In this document: positions 16,433-24,961 of the stretch, in pieces
Numbering within the stretch: the stretch's first letter is position 1
Layout of the letters: the number at the start of each line of letters is the position of its first letter
Origin: RPQJ01 sp963777725
GTDB lineage: Bacteria; Pseudomonadota; Gammaproteobacteria; Steroidobacterales; Steroidobacteraceae
Length of the DNA: 64,000 nt
Assembly (NCBI GenBank): GCA_963777725.1
Contig: CAVZRR010000004.1
Location: forward strand, 1 to 64,000
Direction: 5' to 3'
Translations under genes and position numbers: made by a program
The notes under the pieces: generated by a model
The model's input: only the letters and a program-made list of their open reading frames with translations
What the model was told of the DNA's origin: nothing
The model's database searches: none

Positions 16433-17524
16433 TCAGTCGAGCCGCTTGCGGAAACGCAGCGTCGCGATCGCCAGCGCCACGACGAGAAACGCGACCAGCT
16501 TCGCCGCCGGCCGGCCGAGGTCGCTGATCGGCGCGCCGCGCAACACGATGCCGCGGGCCAGGTCGTTGAAATGCGTGAGCGGCAGCACCTGCGCGATCCA
16601 CTGCGCCGCCTGCGGCATCCCGTCGAACGGAAACATGAATCCCGACAGCAGGATCGACGGCAGCATCGTGAAGAACGCGAGCTGGAAGGCCTGGAACTGC
16701 GTGCGGGCCAGCGTCGAGATCAGCAGCCCGAGCGTCAGTGTGGCCGCGATGAACAGCAGCGCCGCGAGGTAGAGGTCGGCGAGGCTGCCGTTCACCGGCA
16801 CGTCGAACAGCAGCGAGCCCACGCCCAGCACCAGCGTGACCTGCACGAGCCCGATCGCGACGTAGGGCAGCAGCTTGCCCGTCATCAGCTCCCACGAACG
16901 GACCGGCGTCGTGATCAACAGCTCGAGGTTGCCGCGCTCGCGCTCGCGGACGATCGCCACCGCGGTGAAGATCACCATCGTCATGTTGAGGATCACGCCG
17001 ATCAGCGCCGGCACGATCTGCACGGCGGTGCGGCGCTCGGGGTTGTACTCGGTGCGCAGCTCGAAGACCGGTGCCGTGCTGCCGTAGATTCCGTCGCGCC
17101 GCGGCAGCGGCACGGCCGTGAGGCCACGTGCGACGCTGTCGACCATCGGTTCGCTGCCGTCGACGAGCAGCTGCGCCGCCGGACGGGACCGGTCGAGCAC
17201 GCGCCGCTCGAAGTCGCGCGGGATGTAGACGCCGACGCTGATGTCCCCGGCACTCATCCGTCGCTGCAGGTCGGGAAGGCCGGCGCTCGGCGCGGAGAAC
17301 TCGACGACGCCGCTCGCCTCGAGCGCGGCCAGGTACGCGCGCGACAAGCTGCTGTCGGCCTCGTCGACGACGGCGGCCCGCAGGTCGCGCACGTCGAAGT
17401 TGATCGCGTAGCCGAACAGCAGCATCTGCATCAGCGGAATGCCGACGATCATGCCGAACGTGAGCCGGTCGCGGGCGAGCTGCCGCAGCTCCTTGACCAT
17501 CACGGCGCCGATCCGGTCGAGCAT
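16433..17524 (-). CDS. ABC-2 type exporter permease
   Basis: 363 residues. Topology is typical of the YbhS/YbhR family: one N-terminal membrane segment (TFGMIVGIPLMQMLLFGYAI), a large periplasmic region (residues 45-170), then five membrane segments, with RERERGNLELLITTPVRSWE marking the ABC-2 coupling region. It is the last gene of a four-gene operon (TetR, HlyD adaptor, ATPase, permease). In E. coli the similar ybh operon has two permeases; only one is present here, so a homodimer is likely. Exported substrate is unknown, probably hydrophobic drugs or cations. Confidence 0.9.
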   Translation of the reverse strand: MLDRIGAVMVKELRQLARDRLTFGMIVGIPLMQMLLFGYAINFDVRDLRAAVVDEADSSLSRAYLAALEASGVVEFSAPSAGLPDLQRRMSAGDISVGVYIPRDFERRVLDRSRPAAQLLVDGSEPMVDSVARGLTAVPLPRRDGIYGSTAPVFELRTEYNPERRTAVQIVPALIGVILNMTMVIFTAVAIVRERERGNLELLITTPVRSWELMTGKLLPYVAIGLVQVTLVLGVGSLLFDVPVNGSLADLYLAALLFIAATLTLGLLISTLARTQFQAFQLAFFTMLPSILLSGFMFPFDGMPQAAQWIAQVLPLTHFNDLARGIVLRGAPISDLGRPAAKLVAFLVVALAIATLRFRKRLD

Positions 17525-17532
17525 GGCGCTGC

Positions 17533-18462
17533 TCAGTGCCGAAAGCCGGTCGAGGCGACGAAGACGTCCTCGAGGCTGGCCGGCACGACATGCACCTGCG
17601 CGACGACGCCGGCCGCGGCGAGGCGCCGGTTGACGTGCTCGGCCGCATCCGGCGTGTCGCGGTCGAGCAGCGCGTGCAGGCGCGTGCCGAGCTGCGCGAT
17701 GCTGCGGATCTGCGCGTCGCCGGCCAGCGCGCCGCGCGCCGCCGGGACGTCGTCGGTCTCGACCTCGACGACCGCGGCCGCGATGTCGCGCATCAGGTCG
17801 CGCGGCGACCCCTCCGCGACCAGCCGGCCCTCGTCGAGGATCGCGAGCCGATGGCAGCGCTCCGCCTCGTCCATGTAGTGCGTGGAAACCAGGATCGTCG
17901 TGCCCTGCTGCACCAGCCGGAACAGGCTCTCCCAGAAGTCGCGCCGGCTCTGCGGGTCCACGGCGCTGGTCGGCTCGTCGAGCAGCAGCAGCTCGGGCCG
18001 GTGCAACGTCGCGGCGGCGAGCGCGAGGCGCTGGCGCTGCCCGCCGCTCATGGTACCGGCGCGCTGGCGCAGCACGGACCCAAGGTCGTACTCCGCGCCC
18101 AGTTCCTCGATGCGCTGGCGGCGCGAAGCCGCGCCGAGCCCGAAGATGCGTGCCATGAACTCGAGGTTCTCGAGCACCGTGAGGTCGTCCCACAGCGAGA
18201 AGCGCTGGGTCATGTAGCCGAGCTGGCGGCGCAACTGCTCGGCGTCGCGCGGCATCTGGTGCCCGAGCACTTCGACGGTCCCCGAGCTGGGCGCGAGCAG
18301 CCCGCACAGCATCCGGATCGTCGTGGACTTGCCGGAACCGTTCGGGCCCAGGAAGCCGTAGATGCCGGCTTTCGGGATCGAAAGATCCACGTCGTCGACC
18401 GCGACCAGCTTGCCGAACCGGCGCGTGAGGCCGCGCGCAACGATGGCCGGCTGCGCGTTCAT
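17533..18462 (-). CDS. ABC exporter ATP-binding subunit
   Basis: 309 residues. Walker A GPNGSGKST near residue 40, Q-loop at YMTQRFSLWDDLTV, signature MSGGQRQR near residue 140, Walker B LLLLDEPTSAVDP, and switch His in LVSTHYMDEAERC. The roughly 80-residue C-terminal extension (VVEVETDDVPAARGAL onward) is the CcmA/NatA-type domain of drug-export ATPases. Start overlaps the stop of the adaptor gene by 4 nt; the permease follows after 8 nt. Confidence 0.93.
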   Translation of the reverse strand: MNAQPAIVARGLTRRFGKLVAVDDVDLSIPKAGIYGFLGPNGSGKSTTIRMLCGLLAPSSGTVEVLGHQMPRDAEQLRRQLGYMTQRFSLWDDLTVLENLEFMARIFGLGAASRRQRIEELGAEYDLGSVLRQRAGTMSGGQRQRLALAAATLHRPELLLLDEPTSAVDPQSRRDFWESLFRLVQQGTTILVSTHYMDEAERCHRLAILDEGRLVAEGSPRDLMRDIAAAVVEVETDDVPAARGALAGDAQIRSIAQLGTRLHALLDRDTPDAAEHVNRRLAAAGVVAQVHVVPASLEDVFVASTGFRH

Positions 18463-19433
18463 CTGGGTTCCGCGGTCGGTGCCGCCATCGTCACCTGCAC
18501 GGGCACGCCGACCGGGAGTTTTGCGGCGCGTGGATCATCGAGCGCGACTTCGGCGAGATAGCTCAAGCGCGCACGGTCCGTCTGCGTCAACGCGTAGTAG
18601 GGTGTGAAGGCCGCCTCGGCGGAAATGTAGCGCACGGTGCCGTCGAGGACGCCGTCGACACCGTCGATCGACACGGCCACCGGGCGGCCCGCGGTCATGC
18701 TGGCGCGGAGCGGTTCGGGCACGTGGATTCGCGCGTAGGGCGTGCCTTCCGCGAGCAGCACGACGACGGGGGCGCCGGCCGGCGGACGCTCGCCGAGCTT
18801 GTACGGCAACGCCTCGATCCAGCCGGCCCGCGCTGCGCGCACTTCATAGAGCGCTGCGCTGGTTTCCAGCTCGGCGAGCACGGCCTGCGACCGCTGCACG
18901 GCCGCCTCGGCTGCGCGGACCTGCTCGGGCCGCGTACCCTCCTGCAGCAGCCGGAGCCGTGCGCGTGACTGGTCCCGGGCCGCGATGGCCGCATCGCGCC
19001 GCGCGCGGGCCTGGTCGCGACTGGAGGCGCTGAGCAGCTTGCGCTCGACCAGCTGGTCCACGCGCTCGAACTCGCGGCGCTCCGTCTCCAGGGCGCTCTC
19101 GGCACCGGCCAGTGCAGCCCGGGCTTCCTCGAGTTCGCGCTGCCGCGGACCCTCGGCGGCATCGGCGAGGCGCCGCTCGGCCTCAGCCAGCGCAGCGCGC
19201 GCCTGGTCGAGGCGCGGCTGCATCGTCCCGGCCTCCTGTCGCAGCAGCACGGCACCCGCCGCGACGCGATCGCCCTCGCGCACCAGCACGTCGACGATCC
19301 GCTCGTGCGACTCGGCGACGAGCTCGAGCCGGTCGCGCTCCAGGGTGCCGTGCATCTGCTGCGGTTGGTCGTCGTTCGAACAGGCACCGACCAGCAGTCC
19401 GAGCAGCGGTGCAACCAGCAGTGACCGGTTCAT
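18459..19433 (-). CDS. HlyD-family periplasmic adaptor lipoprotein
   Basis: 324 residues. The signal peptide ends in GLLVGAC, so Cys17 or so is probably lipidated and the protein anchored to the inner membrane. A split lipoyl domain (LELVAESHERIVDVLVREGD, then YEVRAARAGWIEALPYKLGE) surrounds a long alpha-helical hairpin rich in Ala, Glu and Arg (residues 75-200), followed by a beta-barrel domain. This is the YbhG/MacA-like layout that couples an ABC-2 exporter to an outer membrane channel. Four-base overlaps with tetR upstream and the ATPase downstream show strict co-translation. Confidence 0.9.
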   Translation of the reverse strand: MNRSLLVAPLLGLLVGACSNDDQPQQMHGTLERDRLELVAESHERIVDVLVREGDRVAAGAVLLRQEAGTMQPRLDQARAALAEAERRLADAAEGPRQRELEEARAALAGAESALETERREFERVDQLVERKLLSASSRDQARARRDAAIAARDQSRARLRLLQEGTRPEQVRAAEAAVQRSQAVLAELETSAALYEVRAARAGWIEALPYKLGERPPAGAPVVVLLAEGTPYARIHVPEPLRASMTAGRPVAVSIDGVDGVLDGTVRYISAEAAFTPYYALTQTDRARLSYLAEVALDDPRAAKLPVGVPVQVTMAAPTAEPR

Positions 19434-20110
19434 GGGATGACCTCCTCGGCACGGATACCGTCGAACAGCACGCGAATCGTATGGGCAACCAGGCGGTCCA
19501 CGGCGTCGCCCGTCACGGTCACCCCGAGCACCCGGCTCGTCACCGGCAGCGCAACGAACGGAAACACGGTCAGGCTGATGGCCGAGAGCGCCGCGAGGTT
19601 CGGGTCGAGGTCGCCGCGGATGGCGCCGCGAGCCTGTTCGCGCCGGATGATCGCGGCGAACAACGGGGCCAGGCGACCGGCGAAGTTCTCGATGAACTGT
19701 TCCCGGAACCGGCCTCCCTCGGCGAGCACCTCCTGGACGATCAGGGCCGGGACCCACGGGTTGTCCGTCAGCATCCGCGTGTACAGGCGAATCACTTCCG
19801 CGATGTCGACCTGCTCCGTCCGCGCCGGATCGGCGAGCCGCTGCAGCGCCTCGGCCACCTGCGCGATCACCACCTCGAGCATGGCTCGATACAGGCCGAG
19901 CTTGTCGCCGAAGTGATAGTGGATCGTGGCCGGCGAGCTGCCGGCCGCAGCGGCGATCTGGCGGATCGTGACCGGCCCGAACCCGCGCGCGAGGAACAAG
20001 CGTCGCGCCGTGTCGAGCAGGGCCTCGCGGACGGCGGCATCCCCCCCGACCGGGCGGCCCGGCCGGCGTGCAGCGCGTCTCTGGGTCGAACGGGGAGGCA
20101 CAGCAGTCAT
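19430..20110 (-). CDS. TetR-family repressor of the exporter operon
   Basis: 226 residues. The N-terminal helix-turn-helix (VTIRQIAAAAGSSPATIHYH, residues 47-66) is typical TetR; the long C-terminal half resembles the DUF1956 ligand domain of YbiH/CecR, which also accompanies a HlyD-ABC exporter in E. coli. As first gene of the operon it would repress its own transcription together with the exporter. An AT-rich perfect 18-bp dyad lies 9 bp upstream of its start codon and is the obvious operator. Confidence 0.9.
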   Translation of the reverse strand: MTAVPPRSTQRRAARRPGRPVGGDAAVREALLDTARRLFLARGFGPVTIRQIAAAAGSSPATIHYHFGDKLGLYRAMLEVVIAQVAEALQRLADPARTEQVDIAEVIRLYTRMLTDNPWVPALIVQEVLAEGGRFREQFIENFAGRLAPLFAAIIRREQARGAIRGDLDPNLAALSAISLTVFPFVALPVTSRVLGVTVTGDAVDRLVAHTIRVLFDGIRAEEVIP

Positions 20111-20118
20111 GCCACTAT

Positions 20119-20136
20119 ATTAATCATTTGATTAAT
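20119..20136. promoter_or_regulatory. TetR operator candidate, perfect dyad
   Basis: ATTAATCA-TT-TGATTAAT, 8-bp arms with no mismatch, in an AT-rich island within GC-rich DNA. It sits 9-26 bp upstream of the tetR ATG at 20110, overlapping where the promoter -10 would lie. Position and symmetry fit autoregulation by the TetR protein encoded next to it. Confidence 0.75.
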
Positions 20137-20179
20137 TATATGCCAGCGGAATCCACTGTCGGGAAGGGAGCGGGAATTT

Positions 20180-22267
20180 TCAGCCGGCGAGCAGGTCGGC
20201 GACGCTGACGCTGGCGATCTCGTCGAGGGGCCGCGGCTCACCGACGCCGAAGCCCTGCGCGTAGTCCACGCCGATCTCGCGCAGCTTCTCGAGCACGGCA
20301 TCGTTCTCGACGGACTCGGCGATCACCTTCTTGCCCATGACGTGCCCGATGTCCTTGATCGAACGCACCATCGCGTAGTCGACCTTGTCCTGCGAGATGT
20401 TGCCGACGAACATGCCGTCGATCTTCAGGTAGTCGGCGCCGAGGGCCTTCAGGTACGCGAACGACGACACGCCGCTGCCGAAGTCGTCGAGGCTCACGGT
20501 GCAACCCGTGCGCCGCAACTCGCTGAACAACTGGTTGGCCCGGGTCAGGTTTGCGATCGCGATGCTCTCGGCGACCTCGAAGCCCAGCCGGCGCGGATCG
20601 AAGCCCGCCTGCGCGATCGCCTGGCGGATGAACGCGCCCGTCTCGGGGTCGATGACCGAATCGCGCGAGAGGTTGATGAAAAAGCGCGAAACGCGGCCCA
20701 TCGCCGACGCGTGCGACTGCATCCACTGCAGCGCGGTGCCGATCACCCAGCGGTCATAGCGCACCGAGAGGTTGCAGCGCTCGACGGTCGGCAGGAAGGC
20801 CCCCGGCGGAACGGCTCGGCCGGAATCGTCGCGCATGCGCAGCAGCAGCTCGTAATGCGGTGGCTCCAGGCTGCCCGGGGCCAGCGGCTGGATCGGTTGC
20901 GCCTCGAGGAACAGGCGGTTGTCCGCCAGGGCGCGCCTCGCCCGGGCGACCCAGTCGGATTCGCCGCGCTCGCGCGCGAGCGCCGCCTCGTCCTCGCGGA
21001 AGACCACGACGCGATTGCGCCCGCCGTCCTTGGCCGCGTAGCAGGCGGTGTCCGCCGCGTTCATGACCTGGGCGAGCCGCTTGAAATTCGAGTTGATCGC
21101 GACGAGGCCGATGCTGACGCCGAGGTTGAACGTGTTCTGGCCCCAGACGAACTGGAAGTCCGCGATGGACTTGAGCACGTCGTTCGCGACCTGCAGCGCG
21201 TCATTGAGCCCGCAGTTCTGCAGCAGGATCGCGAACTCGTCGCCGCCGAGCCGCGCGACGACGTCGACCGAGCGGACCCGCGCCTGCAGCAGGTGCCCGA
21301 GCTGCCGCAGCAGCTCGTCGCCCGCCACGTGCCCGCAGGTGTCGTTGACCACCTTGAACCGGTCGAGGTCCATGAAGCAGATCGCGTGGGTCTTCCCGGT
21401 CGCGTGCGTCAGCTCGAGCGCGTGCTGCAACCGCACCTCGAACTCGCGGCGATTCTTCAGCCCCGTGAGCGGATCGTGGCTCGCGTCGTGCGACAGCTGC
21501 TCGGAGAGCGCGTGGGCGGCCGTGATGTCGGTGAGCGTCCCTTCGTAGAACAGCGCGCGGCCGTCGTCGTCGCGCACCGCCCGGGAATTCTCCAGCACGA
21601 CGAGCTTGCTGCCGTCGCGGCGCTTCAGCACCAGCTCGGCGTTGCGGACCTCGCCGGTCTCGGCCATCGACCGGACCCAGGCGTCGCGATGGTGCGGGTC
21701 CGCGTACACGTCGCGGGCCACGTCCACGGCGAGCAGTTCGTCCTCCGTGTCGTACCCGAGCATGCGCACCAGCGCCGGATTGGCGGCCATGAACTTGCCG
21801 TCGATCGTGGTCTGGAACACGCCGGCGGTGACGTTCTGGAACAGCTCGCGGTAGCGCTGCTCGGAGGCCTTGAGCGCCTTCAGCGTGTGCGTGCGCTCGG
21901 TGGCGTAGCGCAGCACCTTGTCGATCAGCTGGGCCGTGATCTCGCCCTTGGTCAGCGAGTCGAGGGCGCCGCGCTGGACGGCCTGGCTGCCGAGCTCCTC
22001 GTCCGACGGGTTGACGAGGACCACGACCGGAATGGTCGTCGCCTTCGGCTGGATCCTCAGGAAAGTCGTGATCCCCACGCTGTCGGGCAGGTCGAGGTCG
22101 AGCACGATCGCGTCGGTGTGCCCCGAGCGCAGTTCGGCCAGCGCGGCGGCCAGCGTATTCACCATCTCGACGCTGTACGGCTGGCCCCGGATGGCCTCCA
22201 GGGCCGCACGGACTTCGGCCCGGTCGTCGGGCTGCGCGCAAACGAGGAGTACGTTCGTGAACGTCAT
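20180..22267 (-). CDS. REC-PAS-GGDEF-EAL cyclic-di-GMP signalling protein
   Basis: 695 residues from the ATG at 22267 (MTFTNVLLVCAQPDDRAEV). Residues 1-125 are a receiver with the phosphorylatable Asp in IVLDLDLPDS; residues 140-265 a PAS domain (YRELFQNVTAGVFQTTIDGK); residues 275-435 a GGDEF domain with intact LGGDEFAIL and the RSVD inhibitory I-site five residues before it; residues 455-695 an EAL domain. The EAL motif reads ELL in YELLLRM, but the metal and catalytic residues in FFINLS, FEVAES, DDFGSG, LKIDG and AESVEN are present, so both synthesis and breakdown activities are possible. No partner histidine kinase is adjacent. A consensus CRP-type site lies about 70 bp upstream. Confidence 0.93.
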   Translation of the reverse strand: MTFTNVLLVCAQPDDRAEVRAALEAIRGQPYSVEMVNTLAAALAELRSGHTDAIVLDLDLPDSVGITTFLRIQPKATTIPVVVLVNPSDEELGSQAVQRGALDSLTKGEITAQLIDKVLRYATERTHTLKALKASEQRYRELFQNVTAGVFQTTIDGKFMAANPALVRMLGYDTEDELLAVDVARDVYADPHHRDAWVRSMAETGEVRNAELVLKRRDGSKLVVLENSRAVRDDDGRALFYEGTLTDITAAHALSEQLSHDASHDPLTGLKNRREFEVRLQHALELTHATGKTHAICFMDLDRFKVVNDTCGHVAGDELLRQLGHLLQARVRSVDVVARLGGDEFAILLQNCGLNDALQVANDVLKSIADFQFVWGQNTFNLGVSIGLVAINSNFKRLAQVMNAADTACYAAKDGGRNRVVVFREDEAALARERGESDWVARARRALADNRLFLEAQPIQPLAPGSLEPPHYELLLRMRDDSGRAVPPGAFLPTVERCNLSVRYDRWVIGTALQWMQSHASAMGRVSRFFINLSRDSVIDPETGAFIRQAIAQAGFDPRRLGFEVAESIAIANLTRANQLFSELRRTGCTVSLDDFGSGVSSFAYLKALGADYLKIDGMFVGNISQDKVDYAMVRSIKDIGHVMGKKVIAESVENDAVLEKLREIGVDYAQGFGVGEPRPLDEIASVSVADLLAG

Positions 22268-22335
22268 TTGCACGCGAGTATAAGGGCGGTCCCGGCCCGG
22301 ATATGTGAAGCCGGGACGCCTCGCGGGCCCGTGCA

Positions 22336-22351
22336 TGTGACGGACGTCACA
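22336..22351. promoter_or_regulatory. CRP/Vfr/Clp-type binding site
   Basis: TGTGA-N6-TCACA, an exact match to the CRP core, within an 18-bp dyad ATGTGACG-GA-CGTCACAT (22335-22352). It is 69-84 bp upstream of the start of the GGDEF-EAL gene and 15 bp beyond the stop of the universal stress gene, so regulation of the c-di-GMP gene is the simplest reading. Confidence 0.6.
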
Positions 22352-22366
22352 TCCCGAAGGCGGTCG

Positions 22367-23317
22367 TCAGAACGGCAGCTTTTCGGCGAAATCGGCCGGT
22401 TTGACGACCAGCACGTCGCAGCCGATCCGATCCAGCACGCGCTCGGCCGTGCTGCCGAGGAAGATCTCCTGCAACCGGCTGCGCGACACGGCGCCCATCA
22501 CCAGCAGCGACGCGGCCAGGCTTTCGGTGATCCGCGGCAGCACGTCCGCCGCCGACCCCTGCTCGAGGTGGACTCGCCCCGGGTCGAGGGCGTGGGTCGC
22601 GACGATCTCCGACAGCACGCCGGCAATGCGCCCGCGCTCGGTGGCGACGATCTCGGCGGCCGTGACGCCGCTCACGAGCGGCATGCCGGCCATCGTCGTC
22701 GTCGCCGCGAGCAGCGCGGCCGGGAAGAACGCGTGCACCGCGTGCAGCTCGCCGCCCATCCGCGCCGCAAACAGCTCGCCCCAGTCCAGGATGTCGTGGT
22801 CGAGCGCCGCGGGCTTGTCGCCGAGGTGCCCCGGATCGAGTGCCGCGAGGATGCGCGGCACCGCCGGCCAGTCGCCCCCCTTGGCGAGCAGGATCGGCGC
22901 CGGGCAGGTCCGGATCAGGTTCCAGTCGGTGTTGGTGAACAGCGTGCGCCGCAGCGCCGTGTGGTAGTGCGTGTCCTTGACCACGAGGTCCGGGGCGGAC
23001 TCCGCGACCCGGCGCACGATGCCGCGGTAGAGCGGGTTGTCCCAGTGCACGTGCGTCTCGACCGCCAGCCCGCCGGCACGCAGGTCGTCCGCGGCCTCCT
23101 CGAGGTACTCGAGTCGCTCGGCGAGGAACTCGTCGCGCAGCTGCCGGAGCTTGTCGGTGTCGAAGAACGGCTGCCCGGACAGCGACGGGTCGAAGTCGCA
23201 GATGAACAGCTCCAGCGTCGCCCCGCAGCGGCGCGCGAGCATCGTGGCCCGGGCCAGCGCCGGCTGGGCGTCCGTCGTCGGGTCGATCACCGCGAGGATC
23301 CGGTCGAGGCGTTTCAT
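22367..23317 (-). CDS. uspE: tandem universal stress protein (UspE-like)
   Basis: 316 residues made of two Usp domains, the UspE arrangement. Domain 1 (1-155) begins MKRLDRILAVIDPTTDAQPA; domain 2 (160-316) ends with the ATP-binding loop MGAVSRSRLQEIFLGSTAERVL, the canonical G-2x-G-9x-G-(S/T) form with alanine replacements, and VLVVKPADF. Usp proteins accumulate under oxygen limitation and stress. It is divergent from ccoN, and its promoter region contains TTGACA (23350-23355, minus strand) and an ATATT-N3-AATAT dyad (23335-23347). This position next to the oxidase operon suggests a role at low oxygen. Confidence 0.88.
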   Translation of the reverse strand: MKRLDRILAVIDPTTDAQPALARATMLARRCGATLELFICDFDPSLSGQPFFDTDKLRQLRDEFLAERLEYLEEAADDLRAGGLAVETHVHWDNPLYRGIVRRVAESAPDLVVKDTHYHTALRRTLFTNTDWNLIRTCPAPILLAKGGDWPAVPRILAALDPGHLGDKPAALDHDILDWGELFAARMGGELHAVHAFFPAALLAATTTMAGMPLVSGVTAAEIVATERGRIAGVLSEIVATHALDPGRVHLEQGSAADVLPRITESLAASLLVMGAVSRSRLQEIFLGSTAERVLDRIGCDVLVVKPADFAEKLPF

Positions 23318-23529
23318 CGCGTGGCCTCCATCCGATATTTCTAATATGTTGTCAATACTCTGCGCAGCCCTTGCCGCGGCTGCAATCCGCAGAATTCGCT
23401 GCGGAAAATACCTATCGGTACCCGTTCTCCATGCGGCTCGCACGGGCGTCGCGCGATCACTTAAGATGCGCGGAGCTTGTGCGCCCGCGCACCGGCGGCA
23501 GGGACAGTTTCCATCCTTTCGAGGCGAGC
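23318..23529. promoter_or_regulatory. divergent uspE-ccoN control region with ATACCTA motif
   Basis: 212 bp shared promoter region. On the plus strand 23408-23414 reads ATACCTA, within TACC-TATC-GGTA, a small dyad; the same 7-mer occurs upstream of hsp20/fixL and of the lone receiver gene. The first six bases of TACCTAT match the NarL/FixJ-family heptamer TACYYMT fully. I found no convincing FNR box (TTGAT-N4-ATCAA) here, although cbb3 operons are often FNR- or FixK-controlled. Confidence 0.5.
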
Positions 23530-24951
23530 ATGAATACGACGGCCACGCATTACAACGACAAGGTGGTCCGGCAGTTCGCGATCATGACCGTGGTCTGGGG
23601 CATCGTCGGCATGCTGGTCGGCGTCCTGATCGCGGCGCAACTGCTGTGGCCCGCGCTGAGCTTCGACGTGCCCTGGCTGACCTACAGCCGGCTGCGTCCG
23701 CTGCACACCAACGCGGTGATCTTCGCGTTCGGCGGCAGCGCGCTCTTCGCCACCTCCTACTACATCGTGCAGCGCACCTGCCACGCGCGGCTGTTCGGCG
23801 ACAAGCTCGCCGCCTTCACGTTCTGGGGCTGGCAGGTCGTGATCCTGCTCGCGGCGATCACGCTGCCGCTCGGCATCACGCAGGGCAAGGAGTACGCCGA
23901 GCTCGAGTGGCCGATCGACCTGCTGATCACGGCGGTCTGGGTCGCCTACGCGGTGGTGTTCTTCGGCACGATCGCGCTGCGCCGGGTCAAGCACATCTAC
24001 GTCGCGAACTGGTTCTTCGCCGCCTACATCATCACGATCGCGGTGCTGCACATCTTCAACAACCTCGCGATCCCGGTCTCGCTGACCAAGTCGTACGGCG
24101 TCTACTCCGGCGTGGTCGACGCGATGGTGCAGTGGTGGTACGGGCACAACGCGGTGGGCTTCTTCCTGACCGCGGCCTTCCTCGGCATGATGTATTACTT
24201 CGTGCCGAAGCAGGCCGGCCGCCCGGTCTATTCCTACCGCCTCTCCGTCGTGCATTTCTGGGCGCTGATCTCGATCTACATGTGGGCGGGCCCGCACCAC
24301 CTGCACTACACGACGCTGCCCGACTGGGCGCAGTCGCTCGGCATGGCGTTCTCGCTGATCCTGCTCGCGCCGTCGTGGGGCGGCATGATCAACGGCATCA
24401 TGACCCTCTCCGGCGCCTGGCATAAGCTGCGCACCGACCCGATCCTCAAGTTCATGATCGTGTCGCTGTCGTTCTACGGCATGTCGACGTTCGAAGGGCC
24501 GATGATGTCGATCAAGACGGTCAACGCGCTCTCGCACTACACCGACTGGACGATCGGCCACGTGCACTCCGGCGCGCTCGGCTGGGTCGCGATGATCTCG
24601 ATCGGCACGATGTACGCGCTGATCCCGAAGCTGTTCGGCCGCGAGCAGATGTACAGCACGCGGCTGATCGACGTGCACTTCTGGACGACGACCATCGGCG
24701 TGGTGCTGTACATCACCTCGATGTGGATCGCCGGCGTCATGCAGGGCCTGATGTGGCGCGCGACGAACGCCGACGGCACGCTGACCTACGCGTTCATCGA
24801 GTCGATCAAGTCCACCTACCCGTACTACGCGGTCCGCCTCGCCGGCGGCACGCTGGTCCTGGCCGGCATGTTCCTGATGGCCTGGAACGTCTGGAAGACG
24901 GTCGCGGCCAGCAAGTCCACGGCCGACAGCCCGATCCTGCAGCCGGCCTGA
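23530..24951 (+). CDS. ccoN: cbb3-type cytochrome c oxidase subunit I
   Basis: 473 residues, about twelve membrane helices. Heme and copper ligands are in the family segments RPLHTNAVIF, WWYGHNAVGFFLTA (CuB His), MWAGPHHLHYT (two His) and IGHVHSGALGW (heme b and b3 His). It is the catalytic core that reduces oxygen with high affinity and pumps protons. First gene of ccoNOQP-x-ccoGHIS; the ATG at 23530 follows GAGGCGAGC. The 3' end is followed 10 nt later by ccoO. Confidence 0.97.
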   Translation: MNTTATHYNDKVVRQFAIMTVVWGIVGMLVGVLIAAQLLWPALSFDVPWLTYSRLRPLHTNAVIFAFGGSALFATSYYIVQRTCHARLFGDKLAAFTFWGWQVVILLAAITLPLGITQGKEYAELEWPIDLLITAVWVAYAVVFFGTIALRRVKHIYVANWFFAAYIITIAVLHIFNNLAIPVSLTKSYGVYSGVVDAMVQWWYGHNAVGFFLTAAFLGMMYYFVPKQAGRPVYSYRLSVVHFWALISIYMWAGPHHLHYTTLPDWAQSLGMAFSLILLAPSWGGMINGIMTLSGAWHKLRTDPILKFMIVSLSFYGMSTFEGPMMSIKTVNALSHYTDWTIGHVHSGALGWVAMISIGTMYALIPKLFGREQMYSTRLIDVHFWTTTIGVVLYITSMWIAGVMQGLMWRATNADGTLTYAFIESIKSTYPYYAVRLAGGTLVLAGMFLMAWNVWKTVAASKSTADSPILQPA

Positions 24952-24961
24952 GGAAGCGCGC

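Noticed and set aside
20342..23344. Plus-strand open frame of 1000 codons opposite the GGDEF-EAL and universal stress genes
   Set aside because: Both opposite-strand genes are unmistakable; the long frame is a by-product of extreme GC content and its translation is low-complexity Arg, Ala, Val, Asp and His without any domain.
23318..23529. FNR box or FixK box upstream of ccoN
   Set aside because: TTGTCAATAC and GATCACTTAAGATG were considered, but neither reaches the TTGAT-N4-ATCAA pattern on both halves.
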